Shown in pieces: positions 42,175 to 49,998 of a stretch of DNA of 64,000 nucleotides. A program made the position numbers and the translations under genes. The stretch is taken from the NCBI RefSeq assembly GCF_014395785.1, contig NZ_CP060713.1:1764501-1828500 (forward strand), in the 5' to 3' direction. Position 1 is the first letter of the stretch; each line of letters opens with the position of its first letter. Below the pieces are notes generated by a model that ran no database searches, had not been told where the DNA came from, and saw only the letters and a list, made by a program, of their open reading frames with translations. Source of the stretch: Nocardioides mesophilus. GTDB lineage: Bacteria; Actinomycetota; Actinomycetes; Propionibacteriales; Nocardioidaceae.

Positions 42175-44219
42175 GCACCACCGACACGACGCCCTACCCG
42201 CACCTGCTGGCGCCGATCACCCTGGCCGGGACCAGCCGAGCCGGGGGGACCGGCGGTCTCACCCTGCGCAACCGGGTGGTGATGGGGTCGATGCACACCG
42301 GCCTCGAGGACCGCGCCAAGCACCTGCCCGAGCTGGCGGCGTACCTCGCCGAGCGGGCCCGCGGCGGCGTCGGCCTGATCGTGACCGGCGGCTACGCCCC
42401 GAACGTGCGCGGCTGGCTGCTGCCGTTCGGCTCGATGATGACCCGCCGCCGGCAGGCCGACCGCCATCACCAGGTCACCGACGCCGTGCACGCCGAGGGC
42501 GGTGCGATCGCGCTGCAGATCCTGCACGCCGGGCGCTACGGCTACACCCCGCTCAACGTCAGCGCCTCCGCGACGCAGAGCCCGATCACGCCGTACAAGG
42601 CGCACGCGCTGAGCAGCCGCGGCGTCGAGCGGACCATCGGCGACTACGTCGACGCCGCCCGGCTGGCCCGGCGGGCGGGCTACGACGGCATCGAGATCAT
42701 GGGCTCCGAGGGCTACCTGATCAACCAGTTCCTGGCGCCGCACACCAACCGGCGCACCGACCGTTGGGGCGGCAGCGCCGAGAACCGGATGCGGTTCCCG
42801 GTCGAGATCGTCCGGCGCACCCGCGAGGCGCTCGGCGAGGACTTCCTGATCATGTTCCGGCTCTCGCTGCTCGACCTGATCCCGGACGGGCAGACCTGGG
42901 ACGAGACCGTCGCGCTGGCCCAGGCGCTCGAGGCGGCCGGCGCCTCGGTGATCAACACCGGCATCGGCTGGCACGAGGCCCGGATCCCGACGATCCTCAC
43001 CCAGGTGCCGCGGGCCGCGTGGTCCTGGACGACCGCCCGGCTGCGGCCCGAGCTGGGCATCCCGGTGTGCGCCTCGAACCGGATCAACACCCCCGAGGTG
43101 GCCGAGCAGATCCTCGCCGACGGCCAGGCCGACCTGGTCAGCCTGGCCCGGCCGATGCTGGCCGACCCCGAGTTCGTCGCCAAGGCCGCGCAGGGCCGGG
43201 CCGACGAGATCAACACCTGCATCGCCTGCAACCAAGCCTGCCTGGACCACACGTTCGCGAACAAGCCGGCCTCCTGCCTGGTCAACCCTCGCGCCGGCCG
43301 GGAGACCACGCTGGTGCTCGCCCCGACCCGCGCGGCCAAGGCGATCGCGGTGGTCGGCGCCGGCCCGGCCGGGCTCTCCGCGGCGGTCTCCGCCGCCGAG
43401 CGGGGCCACCGGGTGACGCTGTTCGAGGCGGACGCGGAGATCGGCGGCCAGTTCCGGCTGGCGATGCGGATCCCCGGCAAGGAGGAGTTCGCCGAGACGC
43501 TGCGCTACTACCGCCGGCGCATGGAGGTGCTCGGCGTCGACGTACGCCTGTCCACCCGCGCCGGCGTCGAGGCCCTCCGCGGGTACGACGAGGTGGTGGT
43601 GGCCACCGGGGTGACGCCGCGGATGCCCGACCTCGACGGCATCGAGCACCCGAAGGTGGTCTCCTACCCCGACGCGATCACCGGCCGGGTCCCGGTCGGC
43701 CCGCGGGTCGCGGTGATGGGGGCCGGCGGCATCGGCGTGGACGTCAGCCACCTGCTCACCCACGACCCCGAGGAGACCCGCGACGACTGGTTCGCCCACT
43801 GGGGCGTCGGGGATCCGGCGGTGGACCGCGGCGGGCTGCGGCAGAAGAAGCCACGGGTCTCGCCGCGCGAGGTCTACCTGCTGCAGCGCAAGAGCACCTC
43901 GATCGGCAAGGGGCTGGGCAAGACCTCGGGCTGGGCGCACCGGGCGGTGCTCAAGGACTCCGGGGTGCACCTGCTGCCGGGCGTCAGCTACGTCCGCGTC
44001 GACGACCAGGGGCTGCACCTGCTCGGCGAGGACGGGCCGCGCGTGCTCGAGGTCGACCACGTCGTGGTGTGTGCCGGCCAGGAGCCGGTGCGGGCGCTGT
44101 ACGACGACCTGCTGGCCGCCGGTCTCAGCGCACACCTGATCGGAGGCGCCGACGTGGCCGCCGAGCTCGATGCGAAGCGCGCGATCGAGCAGGGCACCCG
44201 GCTGGCCGCGGCGCTCTGA
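42171..44219 (+). CDS. fadH: 2,4-dienoyl-CoA reductase, FadH-like
   Basis: A 682-residue flavo-iron-sulfur enzyme of the NADH:flavin oxidoreductase family with a C-terminal FAD/NAD domain. The TIM barrel (about 1-345) is followed by four cysteines C350-C353-C357-C369 in CX2CX3CX11C for a 4Fe-4S cluster, and a GxGxxG FAD motif (VVGAGPAGLSAAVSAA). It reduces 2,4-dienoyl-CoA for unsaturated fatty acids. Translation is coupled to the PadR gene. Confidence 0.92.
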   Translation: MSTTDTTPYPHLLAPITLAGTSRAGGTGGLTLRNRVVMGSMHTGLEDRAKHLPELAAYLAERARGGVGLIVTGGYAPNVRGWLLPFGSMMTRRRQADRHHQVTDAVHAEGGAIALQILHAGRYGYTPLNVSASATQSPITPYKAHALSSRGVERTIGDYVDAARLARRAGYDGIEIMGSEGYLINQFLAPHTNRRTDRWGGSAENRMRFPVEIVRRTREALGEDFLIMFRLSLLDLIPDGQTWDETVALAQALEAAGASVINTGIGWHEARIPTILTQVPRAAWSWTTARLRPELGIPVCASNRINTPEVAEQILADGQADLVSLARPMLADPEFVAKAAQGRADEINTCIACNQACLDHTFANKPASCLVNPRAGRETTLVLAPTRAAKAIAVVGAGPAGLSAAVSAAERGHRVTLFEADAEIGGQFRLAMRIPGKEEFAETLRYYRRRMEVLGVDVRLSTRAGVEALRGYDEVVVATGVTPRMPDLDGIEHPKVVSYPDAITGRVPVGPRVAVMGAGGIGVDVSHLLTHDPEETRDDWFAHWGVGDPAVDRGGLRQKKPRVSPREVYLLQRKSTSIGKGLGKTSGWAHRAVLKDSGVHLLPGVSYVRVDDQGLHLLGEDGPRVLEVDHVVVCAGQEPVRALYDDLLAAGLSAHLIGGADVAAELDAKRAIEQGTRLAAAL

Positions 44220-44286
44220 GCGGCAGGCTGGTGCGGGTCGGGGCGAGCGGGTCCGGCCCGGCCGGTCCGGCTCGTGCGGGCCCGGC

Positions 44287-44481
44287 CTAGCGGGTCCGGC
44301 GGTTCTTCAGGCCGACGATCATCAGCGCCACGCCCAGGCCGGCGACCAGCGGGCCGATGACGGCCCAGATCTCCACCCCGGTCATCGGGCTGCCGCCGAG
44401 GTAGCCGAGGCCCTGGAACGTCCACACCCCACCGACCACCAACATCAGCGCGCCGAGCACGAGCGGCAGGCTCTTCCTCAT
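44287..44481 (-). CDS. Small two-segment membrane protein
   Basis: A 64-residue protein with two membrane segments (LPLVLGALMLVVGGVWTFQG and IWAVIGPLVAGLGVALMIVG) and a basic tail (KNRRTR). Small proteins with a WTFQGLGYLGGSPM-type segment occur widely in actinobacteria and are not characterised. It starts at ATG after AGGAGAG. It converges with fadH. Confidence 0.72.
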   Translation of the reverse strand: MRKSLPLVLGALMLVVGGVWTFQGLGYLGGSPMTGVEIWAVIGPLVAGLGVALMIVGLKNRRTR

Positions 44482-44568
44482 CGACCGGTCTCTCCTTCTG
44501 GGTGGCACGGGACGGCACGCCGTACGAGCCGCCTGTCCGAAGCCTGTCATCCCCGTGGTCATCGGCCG

Positions 44569-44664
44569 CGCTGCAGACGCGCCGACTCGGCGGGTGATCG
44601 CGCTGCGGACGCGCCGACTCGGCAGGGCATGGCGCTGCAGATGCGCCGACTCGGCGGGTGGTTT
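44569..44664. repeat. 32-bp tandem repeat, three copies
   Basis: The word CGCTGC begins at 44569, 44601 and 44633; each 32-bp unit also holds GCGCCGACTCGGC. Since 32 is not a multiple of 3 and the array lies in a 350-bp gap, it does not encode a protein repeat. It is the left half of the gap before the secreted LAS-type gene. No spacers are present. Confidence 0.88.
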
Positions 44665-44731
44665 GTGGGAAGTTCGGACAAGGATGTCAAGCGCGACATA
44701 CCGTTCAGGCTCCTCATTTTTCACTCCGGCC

Positions 44732-44759
44732 TCAAGTCCGCCGGAGCCGGGACCGATGG
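44732..44759 (+). promoter_or_regulatory. Candidate sigma-28-type promoter with overlapping hairpin
   Basis: TCAA and ACCGATGG separated by 16 bases resemble the FliA/WhiG-type layout (TAAA, N15, GCCGATAA). A perfect 7-bp stem, CTCCGGC (44724-44730) with GCCGGAG (44740-44746), overlaps it. The stretch around it is poorer in G and C than the rest of the window. If real, it drives the secreted LAS-type gene 80 bp downstream. The -10 is imperfect, so this is weak. Confidence 0.32.
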
Positions 44760-44838
44760 AACAACCGCACCGACCGCGCCACCAGCGAGGATCCCCGTCC
44801 GGATCGACGGGGCCCCCGCTGCCGACACCGGGGACTCC

Positions 44839-46884
44839 ATGCCGCTCGCCACCGCCGCCCGTCCGCACCCGACCCGTGCCGCCGCTCCGCATCCGACCCA
44901 TCGGGTGAGGACCGGCTGGGCCGCGCTGCTCGCGGCGCTGCTGGTGCTCGTGCCGGCGGCCGCCGCGGCGCAGGAGCCGCCGGAGCCGTACGCCGACTAC
45001 GACCCGCAGTCCCGGTGCAGCCCGACCGACAAGCCCGGCACCCTCGAGCTGGCCGCCTGGCTGCAGAAGAGCTACCCCGGCTCCGGCTCCCTGGGGATCT
45101 CCCGCGGCTGCGCGGCCTCGGGCGTCTCCGAGCACAAGGAGGGCCGCGCCTTCGACTGGGCGGTCGACCACCGCTCGGCCCGGGACCGGGCCTACGTGGC
45201 CGACTTCCTCAAGCGCATCCTCGCCACCGACGGCAAGGGCAACCCTGCCGCCAAGGCCCGGCGGATGGGGATCATGTACCTGATCTGGAACGACCGGATC
45301 TACGCCTCCTACCGGCAGTTCGAGCCGCAGCCCTACCTGAGCTCCGGTTGCGCCACCAAGGCGTCCTGCTCGGTGACGCTGCGGCACCGCAACCACGTGC
45401 ACATCTCGCTGTCCCGGGCCGGCGGCCGCGGCGCCACCAGCTGGTACCACCGAGACGACCCCAAGACCCCCACGCCCACGCCGGAGCCGACCCCCGAACC
45501 GACGCCCGAACCGACCCCGGAGCCGACTCCCCCGCCGGCCCCGGAGCCCGCCTCCCGCCTCCTGGACCTGGACGAGCGCCCCTACGCCCGGGTCCGGGTG
45601 CCGGCCGACGGCACGGCCCTGACCACCCGCTTCGAGCTCGAGGCGGGCCGCAGCTACAAGGTCACCGCGGCGGGGCTGTTCCGCTACGGCAGCCGGCACG
45701 AGGTGGCCGACGCCAGCTGCGCCTGGTCGCGGACGCGGCAGGCCTGGCTGCCGCGGCCGGCGCGCTCGGCCCGGCTGGGCAGCCTGAACCTCGAGGTCGG
45801 CGGGCGCCCGGTGTTCGCCGACTCCTGCAGCGGCGCCGGCCACGTCTACTCGACGACCCTGACCCCCGACCGGACCGGGCCGTTGCGCGTGCAGGTGGTC
45901 AACCGGCGCCGGGCCGAGCCGCAGGGGCGCCTCGTGCTCGCGGTGTCCCGCCCGCGCACCGACGTGCGGGCGGCGCTGCCGGCGTACCCGCCGCTGCACC
46001 CGCAACCGACCGCCCCGGCGCAGGCACCCCGCGGTTACGGGCTGCTCGCCGAGACCGTCAGCGTGCCCGCCTCCACCGCCGCGGTGCTCACCGCCCAGGA
46101 GCTGCGGGCCGGGGCCCGCTACCGGGTCAGCGTCACCGGCACCACCGCCCTGGGCGGCGGGGTCACCGCCGACGCGCAGTGTGTGGCGGTGGACGGCTCG
46201 TGGTTCCGGCAGGCCTCGCTCGACGCCCGCTTTCCCGACGCCGACCACGGCAACCTGTTCCTCGACGGGCTGGCGTTCGCCGGCCGGTCGGGCGGCGAGG
46301 GCTGCGCGGCGCACGCGTTCACGACGACGTACACCCCGACCCGCACCGGCCGGCTCCGGCTCGCGGTCTGGGACCCGCTGAGCCGCGCCGACAACACCGG
46401 CGCGCTGACCGTGCGGGTGCAGCGGCTCAGCCCGCTGACCACCCCGCCGGGACCGGAGCGGGAGCGCCCGCGGCGCACCGCCGCGTGGACCCAGCGACGC
46501 GAGCACGTCACGGTGGCACCGACCCGGGTGCACGGGACCCTCTCCACGTCGCGGTTCCGGCACGGTGAGCGGCTCCGGATCGTGGTCGGCGGCACGGTCC
46601 GCTCGCACGGCACCCCGGCCGACGCCACCTGCGTCAAGGTGGACGGGACCTGGCAGCGCACCGACCCGCGACTCGCCCTCGGCCAGGACCCGCTCGAGCT
46701 GTGGGTGGACGGGCGTCCGGTCGGGTGGCACGCCCAGGGCTCGGGCGGCGGCTGCTCGGCCGAGCACCGGTACGTCGTCTCCTACGTCGTGCCGCGGTCC
46801 GGGCCGCTGCGGCTGGGGCTGCTCGACCTCGACCACCGCGACAACACCGGCTCGCTCGCGGTGACGCTGCAGCGCCGCGGCTGA
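44839..46884 (+). CDS. Secreted LAS-type peptidase-like protein with three C-terminal repeats
   Basis: A 681-residue exported protein. Signal peptide ends near residue 44 (VLVPAAAAAQ). The domain at about 60-205 carries SEHKEGRAFDWAVD (H99, D106) and NHVHIS (H186, H188), which fits the SxHxxGxAxD and HxH zinc ligands of LAS/VanY-type enzymes. A Pro/Thr/Glu linker (PTPTPEPTPEP, about 212-240) follows, then three related beta-rich repeats of about 120 residues, each with two Cys and a GxL-like ending (RLVLAVS, ALTVRVQ, SLAVTLQ). The likely role is cell-wall cleavage; repeats could bind the wall. The start is chosen as the first Met giving the signal peptide. Confidence 0.85.
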   Translation: MPLATAARPHPTRAAAPHPTHRVRTGWAALLAALLVLVPAAAAAQEPPEPYADYDPQSRCSPTDKPGTLELAAWLQKSYPGSGSLGISRGCAASGVSEHKEGRAFDWAVDHRSARDRAYVADFLKRILATDGKGNPAAKARRMGIMYLIWNDRIYASYRQFEPQPYLSSGCATKASCSVTLRHRNHVHISLSRAGGRGATSWYHRDDPKTPTPTPEPTPEPTPEPTPEPTPPPAPEPASRLLDLDERPYARVRVPADGTALTTRFELEAGRSYKVTAAGLFRYGSRHEVADASCAWSRTRQAWLPRPARSARLGSLNLEVGGRPVFADSCSGAGHVYSTTLTPDRTGPLRVQVVNRRRAEPQGRLVLAVSRPRTDVRAALPAYPPLHPQPTAPAQAPRGYGLLAETVSVPASTAAVLTAQELRAGARYRVSVTGTTALGGGVTADAQCVAVDGSWFRQASLDARFPDADHGNLFLDGLAFAGRSGGEGCAAHAFTTTYTPTRTGRLRLAVWDPLSRADNTGALTVRVQRLSPLTTPPGPERERPRRTAAWTQRREHVTVAPTRVHGTLSTSRFRHGERLRIVVGGTVRSHGTPADATCVKVDGTWQRTDPRLALGQDPLELWVDGRPVGWHAQGSGGGCSAEHRYVVSYVVPRSGPLRLGLLDLDHRDNTGSLAVTLQRRG

Positions 46885-46936
46885 CCTGCCCGGGTGCGCA
46901 CGTGTCCGGGGTGTCCGGGTGCGGCAGCATGGCCCC

Positions 46937-47718
46937 ATGAGCAGCGTGGGTGGGCGTCCCGCCACGGAGGGACCGCAGCGGCTGCAGGTCCGACGGGCCG
47001 GGGAGCGCTTCGAGACCGTGGCGCCCGGGATCCGGACCCGGCACTCGTTCAGCTTCGGCCGGCACTACGACCCCGGGAACACCGCTCACGCGCTGCTGGT
47101 CGCGCACAACGACGACCGGGTGCGGCCCGGGCACGGCTACCCGCGGCACCCGCACCAGGACCTGGAGATCCTCACCTGGGTGCTGTCGGGGGCGCTGCGC
47201 CACGAGGACTCGCAGGGGACCGGCGGCCTGGTCGCACCCGGCACCCTGCAGCGGCTGAGCGCCGGGTCCGGCATCGAGCACACGGAGTGGAACGACGCGG
47301 CCACCGGCAGCGAGGTCCGGTTCGTGCAGATGTGGGTCCGCCCCGCGAGAGCGGCCTGCCGCCGGCGTACGCCGCGGCCGACGTGCCCTCCGGTGACCTG
47401 GTGCTGCTCGCCTCCGGCCTGACCGGTGCCGGTGCCGGGCGGCGCCGGGACGCGGTGCTGCCGATCGCCGCGGCGGCCGCCCTGCACCTCGCCCGGCCGG
47501 CCGCCGGCGTCGCGGTGACGCTGCCCGACGCGCCGTACCTGCACGTCTTCGTGGCCCGCGGCCGGGTGCTGCTCGAGGGCGCCGGCGAGCTCGGCGAGGG
47601 GGACGCGGTGCGGCTGACCGGCGCGGGCACCCGGCTGCTCACCGGTCTCGCGGACCCGGACCAGGAGGCCCCGGGCACCCCGGCCGAGGTGCTGGTCTGG
47701 GAGATGCACGCCGGCTGA
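46937..47718 (+). pseudogene. Pirin-family gene with one-base frameshift
   Basis: A bicupin pirin-like gene read in two frames. Frame one runs from the ATG to residue 137 and has the metal-binding HPHQDLEILTWVLSG with HTEWND and ends WVRP; the rest, LPPAYAAADVPSGDLVLLASG to EMHAG, is in another frame. At 47341-47349 the sequence CCCCGCGAG would restore one continuous protein if an A were inserted to give CCCCGACGAG. This is either a real inactivating deletion or a sequencing error. Pirins bind iron and act as quercetinase-like or regulatory proteins. Confidence 0.85.
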
Positions 47719-47789
47719 CCGGCTCGCGAGGGTCGGCGTCCCCGCCCGATCGGCCGGTGCGCCTGGGGGCGCCGGATATCGTCGCGGGC

Positions 47790-48230
47790 ATGCAGCTGCG
47801 CAGGGCCCTGGGCCAGTACGTCGTCGCGGTGGTGCTGTTCCTGGTACTCGACCTGATCTGGCTCACCGCGATCGCCTCGGACCTCTACGACCGGCTGCTC
47901 GGGGACCTGCTCGCCGAGCAGCCGAACGTCCTGGCGGCCGTGGCCTTCTACGCGCTGTTCGTCGCCGGCCTCGTGCACTTCGTGATCGCTCCCGCCGCCG
48001 CCCGGCGTTCGGTGGGCCGGGCCGCGCGCGACGGCGCGTTCTTCGGCCTGGTCACCTATGCCACCTGGGACCTCACCAACCTGGCGGTGCTGGACGGCTT
48101 CCCGGCTTCGCTGGTGGTGATCGACCTGACCTGGGGAGCGGTGCTGGCGGCCGCGGTCAGCGCGGGCACGGTCGCGCTGTGGCCCCGGGTCGGCGCCCGC
48201 CTGGGGTCAGCGGAGGGCGACGGTCAGTAG
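47790..48230 (+). CDS. DUF2177 family membrane protein
   Basis: A 146-residue protein with four membrane segments and the family pattern QYVVAVVLFLVLDLIWLTAIA, PNVLAAVAFYALFVAGLVHFV and FGLVTYATWDLTNLAVLDGF. DUF2177 proteins are inner-membrane proteins of unknown function. Its last 24 bases overlap the 3' end of the minus-strand cupin gene; the two are convergent. Confidence 0.88.
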   Translation: MQLRRALGQYVVAVVLFLVLDLIWLTAIASDLYDRLLGDLLAEQPNVLAAVAFYALFVAGLVHFVIAPAAARRSVGRAARDGAFFGLVTYATWDLTNLAVLDGFPASLVVIDLTWGAVLAAAVSAGTVALWPRVGARLGSAEGDGQ

Positions 48231-48590
48231 CACGGCCGAGTCGGCGTGCGCCCGGACGGAGTGCCGCACCGACGGGATCGGCAGCAGCTGGCCGGGACCG
48301 AGCTCCTGGCTGCGGTCCCCGCTGTCCAGCGAGACCCGGCCGCTGAGGCAGTACAACGTGCCGGCGGTCGGCGCGTCGTGCTCCGCGAGCTCGGTGCCCT
48401 CCTTGAGCGCGATCACCACCGTCCGGAGCGAGCTGCCGCTCACCACCGTGCGCGCGGTGCGGCCCGCGGCGTGCTCGGCGAGCTCGGCGACCAGGCGCTC
48501 GGCGAGCTCGAAGAGGTCGACCACCTCGTCCGTGCGTCCGCCGGTCATGGTCTCGGCGTTGGTCCCGCTGTCGCTCTGGTGGCTGGTCAT
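48207..48590 (-). CDS. Cupin-domain protein
   Basis: A 127-residue single cupin: VVSGSSLRTVVIALKEGTELAEHDAPTAGTLYCLSGRV in pieces, then GPGQLLPIPSVRHSVRAHADSAVLL. The usual metal-binding H/E set is reduced (one H in LAEHDAP and one in RHSV), so metal binding is uncertain. The protein may bind an organic ligand. The ATG is preceded by GTGGGGAC, and two Met codons a few residues in are alternatives. Confidence 0.8.
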   Translation of the reverse strand: MTSHQSDSGTNAETMTGGRTDEVVDLFELAERLVAELAEHAAGRTARTVVSGSSLRTVVIALKEGTELAEHDAPTAGTLYCLSGRVSLDSGDRSQELGPGQLLPIPSVRHSVRAHADSAVLLTVALR

Positions 48591-48651
48591 GTCCCCACTC
48601 CACCACGCCGGCACGCCGAGGGCCAGCATCCGGCGGTGGACGGGGTCAGGG

Positions 48652-49095
48652 TCACTGCTGCGGCGGGGGCGCCAGGAGCAGGTGGCCGAGCAGCCCGAGG
48701 AGGACCAGCTCACCGGCCGTGGCAGCTGCGGCCCACCACTGGATCGACAGGTCGTCCAGGGCGTCGTACTCGAAGACCCCCGGCCCGAACACCCCCACGC
48801 CGAACAGCACGAAGAACCCCAGGACGAGCACCTGGACCGCCGCGCCCACCACCCAGACGAGCCGCCGGTCGAGCGTCGCCAGCAGCGCCGCGCCCACCAG
48901 GTAGGCCACCGCCAGGAACAGGTACCCGCCGTAGGTGTTGGAATCGGTGGCGCCCGGCACCGACTCGGCGTCCTTCACCAGGAACATGAGCACCAGGTAG
49001 AGCACGCCGAGCATCCCGGCGAGGCCGGCCGCGAGGTGCCGCACCGACCTACGCCGGGACGCGGACGCGCGCGGGCCGGCGCCGGGCACAGTCAT
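48652..49095 (-). CDS. Four-segment membrane protein, unknown
   Basis: A 147-residue membrane protein with segments at AAGLAGMLGVLYLVLMFLV, GGYLFLAVAYLVGAALLA, WVVGAAVQVLVLGFFVLFGVGVFGPG and ATAGELVLLGLLGHLLLA. It is not recognised. The ATG follows GGGGGTGACC, and it lies 61 bp upstream of the cupin gene on the same strand. Confidence 0.7.
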   Translation of the reverse strand: MTVPGAGPRASASRRRSVRHLAAGLAGMLGVLYLVLMFLVKDAESVPGATDSNTYGGYLFLAVAYLVGAALLATLDRRLVWVVGAAVQVLVLGFFVLFGVGVFGPGVFEYDALDDLSIQWWAAAATAGELVLLGLLGHLLLAPPPQQ

Positions 49096-49183
49096 CGGGT
49101 CACCCCCTGGATCGGGTCCCCTCCATCCGAGCGGGAGCGGCCCGGCCCGGTCAGGGGCGTTCGGCCTGGCTGCACGCACGGCC

Positions 49184-49729
49184 TCAGCCGGCCAGGCCCT
49201 CCACGACCTCGGCGCCGGGCAGCCGGGCCAGCGCGGCGCCGGGGAGCAGCAGCTTGGAGCGGCGCACCCCGCTGCCGATGATCGCCACGTCGATGCAGGC
49301 GACCGCCGCGTCGACGAGCAGCCGCCAGCCGCCGGGCAGCCCGACCGGCGTGATGCCGCCGTACTCCATCGACGACTCCTCCACGGCCCGCTCCATCGGG
49401 TGGAACGACGCCTTGCGGACGTCGAGCAGCCGCTTGACGACCGAGTTGACGTCGGCGCGGGTGTCCGCCCGGACCACGCAGGCGGCGATGCGCTCCTCGC
49501 CGGCACGGCGGCCGGAGACCAGGACGCAGTTGGCGCTCGCGGCCAGCGGTACGTCGTACGCCTCGGTCATCGCCGCGGTGTCCGCGAGCCCCGGATCGAT
49601 CTCGACCACGCCGACCTGCCGGGCGGCGTCCGGCCAGGCGCCGAGGGCGGCCGCGACGGGAGGCGCGAGGAGGTCCGGCCGGTCCTGCCAGGGGACGGAC
49701 ACCAGGGAACCGAGGCGGGGGCTGGTCAT
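49184..49729 (-). CDS. YbaK/EbsC family aminoacyl-tRNA deacylase-like protein
   Basis: A 181-residue protein of the YbaK/ProX-like editing-domain family. The core includes VLVSGRRAGEERIAACVVRADTRADVNSVVKRLL in pieces, then SMEYGGITPVGLPGGWRLLVDAAV and GSGVRRSKLLLPGAALARLPGA. These proteins hydrolyse mis-acylated tRNA or related adducts. The specific Lys/Gly pattern seems retained. A Met 24 bases upstream is possible but less well placed. Confidence 0.85.
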   Translation of the reverse strand: MTSPRLGSLVSVPWQDRPDLLAPPVAAALGAWPDAARQVGVVEIDPGLADTAAMTEAYDVPLAASANCVLVSGRRAGEERIAACVVRADTRADVNSVVKRLLDVRKASFHPMERAVEESSMEYGGITPVGLPGGWRLLVDAAVACIDVAIIGSGVRRSKLLLPGAALARLPGAEVVEGLAG

Positions 49730-49998
49730 GGGGGTCAGCCTAGGCACCCGCACCGACCGCCGGTCGGGGGGCCGCGGCCGTCCCGTCGCCAGCGCGCCGA
49801 ACCCTCCTCATCCCGGACGATCTGGGTTAAGGTCCGCATGTCGCATGGGGGTCCCTCGGGATGGACGCAGGTGGGTTCACCTGCCGTTCGCGTCGCGTGC
49901 CCGGTCAGGCCTCCTCCGCTCCACGAGAACCCATCAGGATCGCCGAGCCACCGGGTCACCGCCCCGGCTCGCACGCCTCCCACCGAAGGGACACACCC

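Noticed and set aside
44724-44746. A riboswitch, in particular a c-di-AMP (ydaO-type) element, because the gene is a cell-wall enzyme and GGAGCCGGGACC is present
   Set aside because: Other conserved segments of that motif and its two-fold symmetry are not visible, and the hairpin overlaps a better sigma-28-type promoter match.
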